Assembly (NCBI GenBank): GCA_006738865.1
Contig: AP019701.1
Span: 124,001 to 188,000, forward strand
Direction: 5' to 3'
Origin: Allostella sp. ATCC 35155
GTDB lineage: Bacteria > Pseudomonadota > Alphaproteobacteria > ATCC43930 > Allostellaceae
DNA length: 64,000 bases
The notes under the pieces are model-generated. The model saw only the letters and a program-made list of their open reading frames with translations, had not been told where the DNA came from and did not search any database. Position numbers and translations under genes: made by a program. Shown piece after piece: positions 52,458 through 62,648 of this stretch; position 1 is the stretch's first letter; each line of letters starts with the position of its first letter.

Positions 52458-52545
52458 TGCGGAGTGCGGAAAACTCGCTTGCGGTAGGCTTCGTCCGCTC
52501 CCAGAGTCATGGTTCTGGGGATAGCGAAGAGCGGAACCACCGCCG

Positions 52546-53037
52546 ATGGACGGGCCTGCAGCCGCCGCGTCGGGCGCCGCGTTCGACGCCGGCGCCGTGA
52601 TCGAGATTGCCGAACGCCTTCAGGGGCTGGAAGGGCCGCTCCTGCCGATTCTGCACGCCCTCATGGACCGCTTCGGCCATGTCGACGAGCGGGCGATCCC
52701 CGTCATTGCCGAGGTGCTCAACCTGTCGCGCGCCGAAGTGCATGGCGTCGTCAGCTTCTATCACGACTTCCGCCGGATGCCGGCCGGGCGCCATGTCGTG
52801 CGCCAGTGCCGCGCCGAGGCGTGCCAGGCGATGGGCGGCGAAGCGCTTGCCGCCGATCTCGAACGACAGCTGGGCGTCTCCTTCGGCGGAACGACGGCCG
52901 ACGGGCGGGTGACGCTGGAGGCGGTCTACTGCCTCGGCAATTGCGCGCTGTCGCCCGCGGCCCTGGTCGACGGGGAACTGGTCGGCCGGGCCGACGCCGA
53001 TGGCATCCTCGCCCGGGTCGCGGGAGGAGCGCGATGA
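52546..53037 (+). CDS. fdsG: NAD-dependent formate dehydrogenase gamma subunit FdsG
   Basis: 163-aa thioredoxin-like [2Fe-2S] protein homologous to NuoE. Cluster ligands are Cys88 and Cys93 (RQCRAEACQAMGG) and Cys129 and Cys133 (VYCLGNCALSPAALVDG). The helical N-terminus includes LPILHALMDRFGHVDERAIP and EVHGVVSFYHDFR. It forms the diaphorase part with FdsB, passing electrons from the formate-oxidising subunit to NAD+. Start at 52546; the stop overlaps fdsB as ATGA. Confidence 0.95.
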   Translation: MDGPAAAASGAAFDAGAVIEIAERLQGLEGPLLPILHALMDRFGHVDERAIPVIAEVLNLSRAEVHGVVSFYHDFRRMPAGRHVVRQCRAEACQAMGGEALAADLERQLGVSFGGTTADGRVTLEAVYCLGNCALSPAALVDGELVGRADADGILARVAGGAR

Positions 53038-54587
53038 TCCGGGTGTTCGTCCCGGGCGATGCGGCCGCGCTGTCGGTCGGGGCCGATGCCGTAGCCGCCG
53101 CCATCCGGGAAGTGGCGACGGCGCTGGGGCATGCGGTCGAACTGGTGCGGAACGGCTCGCGCGGGCTGTTCTGGCTCGAGCCGCTGGTCGAGGTCGAGCG
53201 TGGTGGACAGCGCTTCGGCTTCGGGCCGGTGCGCGCGGCCGACGTCGCCAGCCTGTTCGCCGCCGACTTCCTTTCGGCCGATCGCCACCCGCTGGCGCTG
53301 GGCGCGGTCGAATCGCTGCCCTGGCTCGCCCGCCAGCAGCGCCTCACCTTCGCGCGCTGCGGCATCGTCGATCCCGCCTCGCTGGCCGACTACGAGGCCC
53401 ATGGCGGCCTGGCGGGTCTGCGCCGGGCGCTGGCGATGGCGCCGGCCGACATCGTGCGCGAGGTGACGGAATCCGGCCTGCGCGGGCGCGGCGGTGCGGG
53501 CTTCCCGACCGGCATCAAGTGGAAGACGGTCCTGCAGGCGGAGGGCCCGCGCAAGTACATCGTCTGCAACGCCGACGAGGGCGACAGCGGCACCTACGCC
53601 GATCGCATGCTGCTGGAGGGCGATCCCTTCCTGCTGATCGAGGGCATGGTCGTCGCAGGCCTCGCGGTCGGCGCGGAGAAGGGGTTCGTCTATGTCCGCT
53701 CCGAATATCCGCACGCCTTCCGCCGCACCGAGGCCGCGATCGCATCGGCCCGGGCCGCGGGCCTGCTCGGGGCCGACGTGCTGGGCAGCGGACGCCGGTT
53801 CGAACTGGAGGCGCGGCTCGGCGCCGGCGCCTATATCTGCGGCGAGGAAACCTCGCTGCTGGAGAGCCTGGAGGGCCGGCGCGGCCAGATCCGCTTCAAG
53901 CCGCCGCTTCCGGCGATTCAAGGTCTCTTCGGCCGGCCGACCGTCGTCAACAACCTCGTCACGCTGGCGACGGTGCCGACGATCCTGGCGAACGGCGCCG
54001 CGGCCTATCGCGACTTCGGCTCCGGTCGCTCGCGCGGCACCATGCCGATCCAACTCGCCGGCAATGTGCGCCATGGCGGGCTGGTCGAGCGCGCCTTCGG
54101 CCTGACGCTGGCCGAGATCGTCGAGGAGTTCGGCGGCGGCACGGCGAGCGGCCGTCCGGTGCGGGCGGTCCAGGTTGGCGGTCCGCTCGGCGCCTACTGG
54201 CCGACGTCGCTGTTCGACACGCCCTTCGACTACGAGGCCTTCGCCGCCCGTGGCGGCATGGTCGGCCATGGCGGCGTCGTCGTCTTCGACGATACCGTCG
54301 ATCTCGCCCGGCAGGCCCGCTTCGCATTCCACTTCTGCGCCGTCGAATCCTGCGGCAAGTGCACGCCCTGCCGCATCGGCGCGGTGCGCGGCGCCGAGAC
54401 CTTGGACAAGGTGATCCGCGGTGCGGACCCGGACGCCAACATCGCCCTCGTGCGCGACCTCTGCGAGGTCATGCGCGACGGTTCGCTCTGCGCGCTGGGC
54501 GGCCTGACGCCGATGCCGGTCATCAGCGCGCTGGATCACTTTCCGGAAGACTTCGACCGGCCGGCGCAGGCCTGCGCGGCCGATTGA
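53034..54587 (+). CDS. fdsB: NAD-dependent formate dehydrogenase beta subunit FdsB
   Basis: 517-aa NuoF-type subunit that binds FMN and NAD+ and carries one [4Fe-4S] cluster. Residues about 1-120 are an additional N-terminal domain as in FdsB. FMN/NAD motifs are GLRGRGGAGFPTGIKW (148-163), VCNADEGDSGTYADR and GAYICGEETSLLESLEG. Cluster ligands are Cys440, Cys443 and Cys446 (ESCGKCTPC) and Cys486. Here electrons from formate reduce NAD+ to NADH. Second gene of the operon. Confidence 0.96.
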   Translation: MIRVFVPGDAAALSVGADAVAAAIREVATALGHAVELVRNGSRGLFWLEPLVEVERGGQRFGFGPVRAADVASLFAADFLSADRHPLALGAVESLPWLARQQRLTFARCGIVDPASLADYEAHGGLAGLRRALAMAPADIVREVTESGLRGRGGAGFPTGIKWKTVLQAEGPRKYIVCNADEGDSGTYADRMLLEGDPFLLIEGMVVAGLAVGAEKGFVYVRSEYPHAFRRTEAAIASARAAGLLGADVLGSGRRFELEARLGAGAYICGEETSLLESLEGRRGQIRFKPPLPAIQGLFGRPTVVNNLVTLATVPTILANGAAAYRDFGSGRSRGTMPIQLAGNVRHGGLVERAFGLTLAEIVEEFGGGTASGRPVRAVQVGGPLGAYWPTSLFDTPFDYEAFAARGGMVGHGGVVVFDDTVDLARQARFAFHFCAVESCGKCTPCRIGAVRGAETLDKVIRGADPDANIALVRDLCEVMRDGSLCALGGLTPMPVISALDHFPEDFDRPAQACAAD

Positions 54588-54604
54588 GGCGAGGAGAACA
54601 GGCC

Positions 54605-57445
54605 ATGTCGCTCGCGACCGCAGCCGACCTCGGCACGCCCGCCCGCGCGGGCACCGCCACCGTGACGCTGGAGATCGACGGCCGCACGGTTTCGGTGCCC
54701 GCCGGAACCTCGGTCATGCGCGCTGCCGCCATCGCCGGCGTCGCCGTGCCGAAGCTCTGTGCGACCGACTCGCTCGAACCGTTCGGCTCGTGTCGACTCT
54801 GCCTCGTCGAGATCGATGGTCGCCGCGGCACGCCCGCATCCTGCACGACCCCGGCCGAGCCGGGGATGCGCGTCGCCACCCAGACCGATCGGCTGGCGAA
54901 GCTGCGCCGCGGGGTGATGGAACTCTACATCAGCGACCATCCGCTCGACTGCCTGACCTGCGCGGCCAACGGCGACTGCGAGCTGCAGGACATGGCGGGC
55001 GCGGTCGGCCTGCGCGAGGTCCGCTATGGCTATGACGGCGCCAACCATCTCGCCGCGCCCAAGGACGAGAGCAACCCCTACTTCACCTTCGATGCCTCGA
55101 AGTGCATCGTCTGCTCCCGCTGCGTTCGCGCCTGCGAGGAGGTGCAGGGCACCTTCGCGCTCACCATCGGCGACCGCGGCTTCGGCTCGCACGTCTCGCC
55201 CGGCATGGACGAGGGCTTCCTCGGGTCCGAATGCGTCTCCTGCGGCGCCTGCGTCCAGGCCTGTCCCACGGCGACCCTGACGGAGAAGTCGGTCATCGAA
55301 CACGGCCAGCCCTCGCGCAGCGTCATCACCACCTGCGCCTATTGCGGCGTCGGCTGTTCGTTCGAGGCCGAGCTGCAGGGCAATCGCGTCGTCCGCATGA
55401 CGCCGCACAAGGACGGCAAGGCCAATCGCGGCCATTCCTGCGTCAAGGGCCGCTTCGCCTGGGGCTACGCCACCCATCCGGACCGGGTGACGAAGCCGAT
55501 GATCCGTGCCGCCATCACCGACCCCTGGCGCGAGGTCTCCTGGGAGGAGGCGATCGGCCATGCCGCGTCGGAGTTCCGCCGCATCCAGCAGAAATACGGG
55601 CGCGGCGCCGTCGGCGGCATCACCAGCTCGCGCTGTACCAACGAGGAGACGTATCTCGTCCAGAAGCTGATCCGCGCAGCCTTCGGCAACAACAATGTCG
55701 ACACCTGCGCGCGCGTCTGCCACTCGCCGACCGGCTACGGCCTCAAGACCGCCTTCGGCACCTCGGCCGGCACCCAGGACTTCGATTCGGTGATGGAGAC
55801 GGACGTCGTCCTCGTCATCGGCGCCAATCCGACCGACGGCCATCCCGTCTTCGCCTCGCGGCTGAAGCGGCGCCTGCGCGAAGGCGCGAAGCTGATCGTC
55901 GCCGACCCGCGCCGCATCGACCTCGTGCGCACGCCGCACATCGCGGCGGCCCATCACCTGCAGCTGCGCCCCGGCACCAACGTCGCGCTGGTCAATGCGC
56001 TGGCCCATGTCGTCGCGACCGAGGGCCTGGTCGACGAGGCGTTCGTCGCCGAGCGCTGCGAGCCCGCCGACTTCGCCCTCTGGCTCGACTTCATCCGCCG
56101 GTCCGAGAATTCACCGGAGGCGACCGAGGCGGTCACCGGCGTCCCGGCCGCGGAGGTGCGGGCCGCCGCCCGGCTCTACGCCACCGGCGGGCGGGCGGCG
56201 ATCTATTACGGCCTCGGCGTCACCGAGCACAGCCAGGGCTCGACCATGGTCATGGGCATGGCCAACCTGGCGATGGCGACGGGCAATCTCGGCCGGCCCG
56301 GCGTCGGCGTGAACCCGCTGCGCGGCCAGAACAACGTGCAGGGCGCCTGCGACATGGGCTCCTTCCCGCACGAGCTGCCGGGCTATCGCCATATCTCCGA
56401 GGACGCGACGCGCGCGCTCTTCGAGGCCGCCTGGGGCGTGCGGCTCGACGACGAGCCGGGTCTGCGCATTCCCAACATGCTGGACGCGGCGATCGACGGC
56501 AGCTTCCGCGGCATCTACATCCAGGGCGAGGACATCGCCCAGTCCGACCCCGACACACGCCATGTGACGGCGGCGCTCGCCGCCATGGAATGCGTCGTGG
56601 TGCAGGACATCTTCCTCAACGAGACGGCGGCCTATGCCCATGTCTTCCTGCCGGGCGCATCGTTCCTCGAGAAGGACGGCACCTTCACCAATGCCGAACG
56701 CCGGATCAGCCGGGTGCGGCGGGCCATTCCGCCGCTCGCCGGCAAGGCCGACTGGGAGGTGACGCTCGATCTGGCGGCCGCCCTCGGCTACCCGATGTCC
56801 TATCGCCACCCGTCCGAGATCATGGACGAGATCGCGCGACTGACGCCGACCTTCGCCGGTGTCAGCTATGATCTGCTGGATCGTGCCGGGTCGGTGCAGT
56901 GGCCCTGCACGGCCGCGGCGCCCGAGGGGACGCCGGTCATGCATGTCGGCGGCTTCGCCCGCGGCAAGGGCCAGTTCGTGGTGACCGAATACGTCCCGAC
57001 CGACGAGCGCACCGGCCCGCGCTTCCCGCTGCTGCTGACGACGGGCCGCATCCTCACCCAGTACAATGTCGGGGCGCAGACGCGGCGGACCGCCAACACC
57101 GTCTGGCACGACGAGGACGTGCTGGAGATCCACCCGCACGATGCCGAGCATCGCGGCATCCGCGACGGCGACCGGATCGCACTCGCCAGCCGGTCGGGCG
57201 AGACGGCGCTCACCGCCCGGATCAGCGAGCGGGTGCAGCCGGGCGTCGTCTACACGACGTTCCACCATCCGGAGAGCGGTGCCAACGTCGTCACCACCGA
57301 CTATTCCGACTGGGCGACGAACTGCCCCGAATACAAGGTGACGGCGGTGCAGGTTCGTCCGACCAACCGCTGGTCGCAGTGGCAGGAGGAGGCCGACCAG
57401 TTCCGCCGCCAGACGCGCCGCGTCGCGGTCGAAGCGGCGGAGTAG
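54605..57445 (+). CDS. fdsA: NAD-dependent formate dehydrogenase alpha (catalytic) subunit FdsA
   Basis: 946-aa molybdenum (or tungsten) bis-MGD enzyme oxidising formate to CO2 in the cytoplasm. The NuoG-like N-terminus has a [2Fe-2S] site (Cys52, 63, 66, 80), His112/Cys116/119/125, and two [4Fe-4S] ferredoxin sites (Cys167/170/173/177 and Cys210/213/216/220). The catalytic module has Cys244/247/251/279. The metal ligand is Cys372 in CARVCHSPTGYGL, where E. coli FdhF has selenocysteine, so this is a Cys-type enzyme. The C-terminus has VVYTTFHHPESGANVVTTDY and binds the pterin. All clusters are intact. Confidence 0.97.
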   Translation: MSLATAADLGTPARAGTATVTLEIDGRTVSVPAGTSVMRAAAIAGVAVPKLCATDSLEPFGSCRLCLVEIDGRRGTPASCTTPAEPGMRVATQTDRLAKLRRGVMELYISDHPLDCLTCAANGDCELQDMAGAVGLREVRYGYDGANHLAAPKDESNPYFTFDASKCIVCSRCVRACEEVQGTFALTIGDRGFGSHVSPGMDEGFLGSECVSCGACVQACPTATLTEKSVIEHGQPSRSVITTCAYCGVGCSFEAELQGNRVVRMTPHKDGKANRGHSCVKGRFAWGYATHPDRVTKPMIRAAITDPWREVSWEEAIGHAASEFRRIQQKYGRGAVGGITSSRCTNEETYLVQKLIRAAFGNNNVDTCARVCHSPTGYGLKTAFGTSAGTQDFDSVMETDVVLVIGANPTDGHPVFASRLKRRLREGAKLIVADPRRIDLVRTPHIAAAHHLQLRPGTNVALVNALAHVVATEGLVDEAFVAERCEPADFALWLDFIRRSENSPEATEAVTGVPAAEVRAAARLYATGGRAAIYYGLGVTEHSQGSTMVMGMANLAMATGNLGRPGVGVNPLRGQNNVQGACDMGSFPHELPGYRHISEDATRALFEAAWGVRLDDEPGLRIPNMLDAAIDGSFRGIYIQGEDIAQSDPDTRHVTAALAAMECVVVQDIFLNETAAYAHVFLPGASFLEKDGTFTNAERRISRVRRAIPPLAGKADWEVTLDLAAALGYPMSYRHPSEIMDEIARLTPTFAGVSYDLLDRAGSVQWPCTAAAPEGTPVMHVGGFARGKGQFVVTEYVPTDERTGPRFPLLLTTGRILTQYNVGAQTRRTANTVWHDEDVLEIHPHDAEHRGIRDGDRIALASRSGETALTARISERVQPGVVYTTFHHPESGANVVTTDYSDWATNCPEYKVTAVQVRPTNRWSQWQEEADQFRRQTRRVAVEAAE

Positions 57446-57456
57446 CCGGCAGGGGC

Positions 57457-58317
57457 ATGGATAGCCGATCGGCGGCCGGAGCCACCGGCGAGGAGGAGCG
57501 GCCGGCCTTCGCTGCCGCATCGGGCATCGTGCGGGTCCGCGGCGGCCGTGCGGCGGTGGCGAGCGAGGCGGTGGCGTCGGAGCTGCCGGTGGCGATCGCC
57601 TATGGCGCCGAAACCCACGTCGTCATGATGGCGACGCCGACCGACCTCGAAGATCTCGCGATCGGCTTCTCCCTGGCCGAAGGCATCGTCGCCAGCGTGG
57701 ACGAAATCAGCGACCTCCTCGTCGCCGATCTCGACGTCGGCATGCGGGTGGCCATGACCATCCCCCCGGATCGGGTCGACGCCCTCGTCGGACGCGAGCG
57801 CAACCTTCCCGGCCGGTCGGGATGCGGGCTCTGCGGCATTTCCAGTATCGAGGCGGCGCTGCGCACCCTTCCCGCCGCACCGCCCGGCACGACCGTCACC
57901 GCCGCGGCGATCCTCGCGGCCGTCGCGGCCCTTCCGGGCCGTCAGGACGCCAACCGGGCGACCGGCGCCGTCCACGCCGCCGCAATGGCCGACCGCGACG
58001 GCCGCCTGCTCCTGGTGCGCGAGGATGTCGGGCGCCACAACGCCCTCGACAAGCTCGTCGGGGCGGCTGCCCGTGCCGGGCTGCGTCCCGATGCCGGCTT
58101 CCTGGTGCTGACCAGCCGCTGCAGCATGGAACTTGTGCAGAAGGCGGCCACCGCGGGCTTTGCGATGATCGTCGCCATCTCGGCGCCGACGATGCTGGCG
58201 ATCGAACTCGCCCGGCAATCGGGCCTGACGCTGGCGGGCTTCGCACGTCCGGACGGTTTCAACCTCTATGCCCATCCGGACCGGGTCATGCTGGCCGGCG
58301 ACGAGGATCAACGATGA
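57457..58317 (+). CDS. fdhD: Formate dehydrogenase accessory sulfurtransferase FdhD (FdsC)
   Basis: 286-aa chaperone that transfers sulfur to the molybdenum cofactor and delivers it to the catalytic subunit. The conserved sulfur-carrying motif is SGCGLCGISSIE (Cys123, Cys126). Other family blocks are ATPTDLEDLAIGFSLAEGI, RATGAVHAAAMADRDGRLLL, REDVGRHNALDKLVG and LTSRCSMELVQKAATAGF. The start is ATG at 57457, 11 bp after fdsA. The stop overlaps fdsD as ATGA. Confidence 0.96.
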   Translation: MDSRSAAGATGEEERPAFAAASGIVRVRGGRAAVASEAVASELPVAIAYGAETHVVMMATPTDLEDLAIGFSLAEGIVASVDEISDLLVADLDVGMRVAMTIPPDRVDALVGRERNLPGRSGCGLCGISSIEAALRTLPAAPPGTTVTAAAILAAVAALPGRQDANRATGAVHAAAMADRDGRLLLVREDVGRHNALDKLVGAAARAGLRPDAGFLVLTSRCSMELVQKAATAGFAMIVAISAPTMLAIELARQSGLTLAGFARPDGFNLYAHPDRVMLAGDEDQR

Positions 58318-58547
58318 GCGCCGACCGCATCGACCGCATGGCGAACCAGATCGCCCGCTTCTTCGCCAGCCGCCCCGAGCCCGACGCTATCGCCGCGACG
58401 GAGGACCATATCCGCAAATTCTGGGATCCGCGGATGCGGGCGGCCCTGGTCGCGCACCTTGCTGCCGGCGGTACCGAACTGTCACCGATCGCCCGCGGCG
58501 CGGCCGGACGACTGCGCGATCAGCCGGTCCTGGCCCGGCACGGTTGA
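58314..58547 (+). CDS. fdsD: Formate dehydrogenase delta subunit FdsD
   Basis: 77-aa small subunit: MSADRIDRMANQIARFFASR followed by HIRKFWDPRMRAALVAHLAA and LSPIARGAAGRL, matching the FdsD family. It stabilises or helps mature the soluble FdsABG complex. It completes the canonical order fdsG-B-A-C-D. Its 3' end is convergent with the hybrid kinase, separated by 19 bp. Confidence 0.93.
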   Translation: MSADRIDRMANQIARFFASRPEPDAIAATEDHIRKFWDPRMRAALVAHLAAGGTELSPIARGAAGRLRDQPVLARHG

Positions 58548-58566
58548 GGCCGACGGCCGGGGCCGT

Positions 58567-61500
58567 TCAGAGGCTGGGCGGCCGCGCGTCGATCCACCGC
58601 CGCAGGGCGTCCAGGCCTTGCAGGGCCGCCTCCACCGCCAGCGGTACCGCGGCTGCCGCCGCGTCCGTCCGGCCGCTGCGGGCGAGCTGCTCGATGGCGC
58701 GTGCGGCGTCGGCGGCGCCGATCAGGCCGAAGCTCCGGAGACTGCCGACCAGTGCGTGCGCCGCCTCGCGCAGGGCTGCCGCCTCGCCGCCCTGGCGGAC
58801 GGCCTCCAGGCGCGTCAGGAGGGGTGGACCCTGATCCAGCATCTGCCGGACGAGGCGGATGAAGCTTTCGCGTCCCAGCGCTTTTTCGAGATCGCGGAGC
58901 ACGCCCTCGTCCAGGATCGCCGGCGATGCACCCGTTTCGGGGGGCGGCGGTGCGGTGGCCTGGGGCCTTTTCCGCCCGGCCAGCACCCGCTCCACCGAAG
59001 ACCGGGTGATCGGCTTGACCAGGACATCGGCCATGCCGGCGGCCAGAAACCGCCGGCGATCCTCGGGCGCATCCATGGCCGTCGCGGCGACGACGGGCAC
59101 GGCCCCGCGTGGCGGCGGCAAGGCGCGGATCTGCCGCGTCGCCTCCAGGCCGCTCATCTCGGGCATCTGGATGTCCATGAGCACGAGGTCGAAGTCGGCG
59201 GACGTGGCCTGCTGCAGCGCTTCCCGACCGTCGTTCGCCAGCGTCACTCCATGTCCCAGCCCCTGCAGCATCGTCGCCAGCACCTGCTGGTTGATGGGAT
59301 TGTCCTCGGCGACCAGGATCTTCAGCCGTCCGGCGTCCTGGGGAGCGTCCGACAGCGCTTGGCGAAGGGCGGCGGGATGCACCGGGCAGAGGGCTCCGGG
59401 CTGCGGTCGTTCGGCGATGGCGATCGTCCGCGCGAAGGCCGGGCCGGACAGGGTGGTGCCCGCGTGGATGATGGCCGTGTCCGGCAGTCCGCGACCGTCC
59501 TGCTCCATTTCGGTGATCGCTGCAGCCGCCTCGCCGGCGCTCGCTGCGGCCATGCCTTCGATGCCCCAGTCCCGGAGCTGGGCGACCAGCAGATCGCGGA
59601 CGGCGGGATCCGGCTCCACGACCAGGACGCGCGCGGCCGCCGGGAGCGGTCCGGGAGACGATGCCGGAGGCCCCGTTCCCGCGGGGATGCGGAACCAGAA
59701 CCGGCTGCCGGCGCCGGGCCGGCTTGCGACGCCGATCGCGCCCCCCATCCGCTCGACGATGCTGCGGGCGATGGCGAGCCCGAGCCCGGTGCCGCCGAAC
59801 CGGCGGGTGATCGAGGCATCGACCTGTTCGAAGCGCTCGAAGATCCGTTCCAGCGCGTCGGTGGGGATGCCGATACCGGTGTCGACGACCCGGAACTGCA
59901 CCCCAGCGCCGTCGTCGACCGCCTCGATCGACAGCGTGACCGAACCCCGTGCGGTGAACTTGACGGCATTGTCGAGCAGGTTGAGCAGCACCTGGCGCAG
60001 CCGGCCGGCATCCCCCGGTACCGTCTCGGGCACTTCGACCGCCCGTCGCCAGGCCAGCATCAGTCCCTTGGCCTGCGCCATGGGCGCGACCAGATCGATC
60101 GCGGCCGTCGCGACGGCGTCGACATTGATCGTCCCGTCCTCGAGCTGGAACTGTCCGGTCTCCAGGCGCGAGAAGTCGAGAAGGTCGTTGATCAGCCGCA
60201 GCATCGAGGCGGACGACGACTGGATCGTGGAGAGATAGCGCCGCTGCTCCGCCGACAGGTTCGTCTCCTGCAGGATGGACGCCATCCCCATGATGCCGTT
60301 CATCGGCGTGCGAATCTCATGGCTGATCGTGGCGAGGAACTCCGACTTGGCGACATTTGCCGCATCGGCGCGCTCGCGCGCGGCACGCAGATCCGCTTCG
60401 GCGCGTCGCCGGTCGGTGATGTCCCGCAGATATGCGGTATAGACCCGGCCGCGTTCCGTCGCCGTCGCGGTCACGGCGACCTCGGCCGGAAATGTCTCGC
60501 CGTCGGCCCGGACCGCCTGTAGCTCGATGCGGCGCCCGCCTGAGGAGCCGGCGGCACGGATGAGCGCCTGCAGTGCCTCCGCTTCGTCGCCGGGCAGCAG
60601 GACGTCCGCCATCGGGCGCCCCAGGACCGACTCCCGCTCGCGGCCGAAGATCCGTTCGGCCGCCGGATTGAACGCGGCGATCCGCCCGTCCTCGTCGGTG
60701 TCGACGATGCCGTCGAGCGCGGAGGCGAGGATGCCCGATTTCAGCGCCTCGCTCTCGGCGAGGTCCCGCTCGCGGCGCTGCGCGGCCGCGATCTGCCGCC
60801 AGGCGAAGAACAGTCCGGCCCCGATCAGCGCGACGATGGCGCCCGCCAGGGCAGCGAAGATCGCCGCTTCCTTGCGCCAGTCGTCCAGCGCCTCGGCCAC
60901 GGACAGCCCCACCGTCAGCACCAGCGGATAGGTCCGCAGCACCCGGAAGGCGGTGATCCGCTCGGTGCCGTCAGGATCGGTCGCGCGATACAGGCCCCGC
61001 TCCGACCGCGGAACGCCGGCTCGGAAGAACGGGAGCGTCTGCATCGCCGCACCCGGTACGCCGTCCGCTGCCGCGGTCGAAGCCGCCAGCGGTCCTTCGT
61101 AATGGATCAGGCGGATGACGCCTTGCTCGCCGGCTTCGACGGCACTGAAGAAGCTGACGAAGAAGTCCGGATTGATCAGGCCGATGACGACGCCGAGGAG
61201 TTGGCCGTCGACTGTCGTCACCGCGCGCGCCATCGGCACATGGAACTGGCGGCTCTCCGCCGCTTCGGCGGTCGTCTCGCCGAGATGCCGTCCGGCGGCG
61301 GGCCGGCCGAGGACCACCTGCCCGGGCTTGCGGATCGCCTGCTGCACGTAGGGCAGACGCTCGAGCGCGATCGGCGGCACGGCGTTGCCCGTCACGTCGA
61401 CGGCCCCGATGCCGTCGGCCGGCACGTAGACGAGGTCGCGAAGCTCCGTGGCGGTGCGTGTGCGGCTGCGCAGGATCTCCCGCACATAGGTGGGGGCGAG

Positions 61501-61767
61501 CCGGCGGTCGCTGGCCTGGAGGATGGCGTCGGCGACGGCATGCATCGTCAGCGCGACGGCGTCGACCGACCGGAATGCCTGCTCGGCCAGCATGCGCGCG
61601 GTCGACTGTGCGGTCCGCTCGGTGCGCATGAGGGCGGACTGGCGGGCGGACGCGAGTTCGAATGCGACCAGCCCGACGGTCGCGGCGATCATGACGGCGC
61701 CGCCGGCGACGACCCAGGTCATGAGGCGCGACGTAAAATACCCGGGCGAGGCTCGACCGACCTTCAT
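58567..61767 (-). CDS. Hybrid sensor histidine kinase with pseudo-receiver, receiver and HPt domains
   Basis: 1066-aa membrane kinase. Helix 1 is at about 15-38; a periplasmic double-Cache-like sensor spans 40-298; helix 2 is at about 302-323; PAS at about 340-455; HisKA with His483 ([14 protein letters not shown]); HATPase with [18 protein letters not shown] and [10 protein letters not shown]. The first receiver-like domain (712-805) lacks the phospho-Asp (IIHAG at 766-770), so it is a pseudo-receiver. The second has Asp865 ([13 protein letters not shown]). HPt at the end has His1004 ([14 protein letters not shown]). A phosphorelay from His483 to Asp865 to His1004 is expected; no output regulator is nearby. 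It is divergent from a periplasmic solute-binding-protein gene, a plausible ligand partner. Confidence 0.93.
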   Translation of the reverse strand: MKVGRASPGYFTSRLMTWVVAGGAVMIAATVGLVAFELASARQSALMRTERTAQSTARMLAEQAFRSVDAVALTMHAVADAILQASDRRLAPTYVREILRSRTRTATELRDLVYVPADGIGAVDVTGNAVPPIALERLPYVQQAIRKPGQVVLGRPAAGRHLGETTAEAAESRQFHVPMARAVTTVDGQLLGVVIGLINPDFFVSFFSAVEAGEQGVIRLIHYEGPLAASTAAADGVPGAAMQTLPFFRAGVPRSERGLYRATDPDGTERITAFRVLRTYPLVLTVGLSVAEALDDWRKEAAIFAALAGAIVALIGAGLFFAWRQIAAAQRRERDLAESEALKSGILASALDGIVDTDEDGRIAAFNPAAERIFGRERESVLGRPMADVLLPGDEAEALQALIRAAGSSGGRRIELQAVRADGETFPAEVAVTATATERGRVYTAYLRDITDRRRAEADLRAARERADAANVAKSEFLATISHEIRTPMNGIMGMASILQETNLSAEQRRYLSTIQSSSASMLRLINDLLDFSRLETGQFQLEDGTINVDAVATAAIDLVAPMAQAKGLMLAWRRAVEVPETVPGDAGRLRQVLLNLLDNAVKFTARGSVTLSIEAVDDGAGVQFRVVDTGIGIPTDALERIFERFEQVDASITRRFGGTGLGLAIARSIVERMGGAIGVASRPGAGSRFWFRIPAGTGPPASSPGPLPAAARVLVVEPDPAVRDLLVAQLRDWGIEGMAAASAGEAAAAITEMEQDGRGLPDTAIIHAGTTLSGPAFARTIAIAERPQPGALCPVHPAALRQALSDAPQDAGRLKILVAEDNPINQQVLATMLQGLGHGVTLANDGREALQQATSADFDLVLMDIQMPEMSGLEATRQIRALPPPRGAVPVVAATAMDAPEDRRRFLAAGMADVLVKPITRSSVERVLAGRKRPQATAPPPPETGASPAILDEGVLRDLEKALGRESFIRLVRQMLDQGPPLLTRLEAVRQGGEAAALREAAHALVGSLRSFGLIGAADAARAIEQLARSGRTDAAAAAVPLAVEAALQGLDALRRWIDARPPSL

Positions 61768-61810
61768 GTCGGAGGGAATACTAGCACCGTCCGACGATCA
61801 TGGAGCCGCA

Positions 61811-62620
61811 ATGCCGTTCCAGCTTTCCACCGGCCTGCGGGTCGTGCCCGCCGTCATCGCCCTGTCCCTGCTTTCGGCGATCGCGCAGGCAGGGGCATCG
61901 TCCCGGCTCGACCTCGTGCGGGAGCACGGAGTGCTGCGGCCCTGCATCTGGCCCGACTACTACGCCGTCACCTACCGCGACCCGCGCAGCGGCCGGCTGG
62001 AGGGCCTCGACATCGACCTCGCACGGGCGCTGGCACAGGATCTCGGCGTGCAGGTGGAGTTCGTCGAGACGTCCTTCGCGAACTTCATGGACGATCTCGA
62101 ACAGGGGCGATGCGATGTCGCCATGTTCGGGGTCGGCATCACGCCCGCCCGGCGGGAGCGTGTCGACTTCACCCGGCCCTATCTCGTGAGCGGCATATAC
62201 GGCGTGGCTCCCAAGGCCAGCCGGCGCATCCGCGCCTGGGGCGACGTCGATCGCCCGGGTGTCGTCGTCGCAGTCCAGGCCGGCACCTTCATGGAGCCCT
62301 TCATGCGCGACTATCTGAGCCATGCCCGGCTGATGGTGGTGCGCGCACCGCAGTCACGCGAGATCGAGGTGCAGTCGGGACGGGCCGACCTCTTCGTGAC
62401 GGACTATCCCTACAGCCGCCGCATGCTCGACCAGCACGACTGGGCCCGCCTGATCGCTCCCGAGAAGCCGATCGGGCGCACGGGCTACGCCTATGCCGTC
62501 GCCAAGGGGCAGCCGGAATGGCTGGCGCGTCTGGATGCCTTCGTCGCGTCGATCCGTGCCGACGGGCGCCTGGAGGCGGCCGCCCGTCGGCACGCGCTGT
62601 CGCCGATCGTCGCCCGCTGA
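61811..62620 (+). CDS. Periplasmic solute-binding protein (SBP_bac_3, amino-acid-type)
   Basis: 269 aa with a signal peptide ending AIAQAGAS. The mature part shows LDLVREHGVLRPCIWPDYYA, EGLDIDLARALAQDLGVQVE, FANFMDDLEQGRCDVAMFGV and ITPARRERVDFTRPYLVSG, the polar amino-acid-binding fold. DLFVTDYPYSRRMLDQHDW is the second-lobe motif. No permease or ATPase gene adjoins; instead the gene is divergent from the hybrid kinase, 43 bp away, so it may be a sensing rather than a transport partner. The ATG at 61811 has no strong ribosome-binding site. Confidence 0.88.
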   Translation: MPFQLSTGLRVVPAVIALSLLSAIAQAGASSRLDLVREHGVLRPCIWPDYYAVTYRDPRSGRLEGLDIDLARALAQDLGVQVEFVETSFANFMDDLEQGRCDVAMFGVGITPARRERVDFTRPYLVSGIYGVAPKASRRIRAWGDVDRPGVVVAVQAGTFMEPFMRDYLSHARLMVVRAPQSREIEVQSGRADLFVTDYPYSRRMLDQHDWARLIAPEKPIGRTGYAYAVAKGQPEWLARLDAFVASIRADGRLEAAARRHALSPIVAR

Positions 62621-62637
62621 GCGGGCGACGATCGGCG
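62601..62637. terminator. Strong bidirectional terminator hairpin with stop codon in the loop
   Basis: A perfect 17-bp stem, CGCCGATCGTCGCCCGC (62601-62617) against GCGGGCGACGATCGGCG (62621-62637), with loop TGA (62618-62620), the stop codon of the binding-protein gene. It lies 11 bp before the stop of the convergent leuA gene. There is no T run; stem length suggests it terminates or stabilises both transcripts. Confidence 0.75.
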
Positions 62638-62648
62638 CGTCGACCGCA

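Noticed and set aside
58553-58566. ACGGC-CGGG-GCCGT between fdsD and the hybrid kinase as a terminator
   Set aside because: A 5-bp G+C stem is expected by chance in such DNA; no further support.
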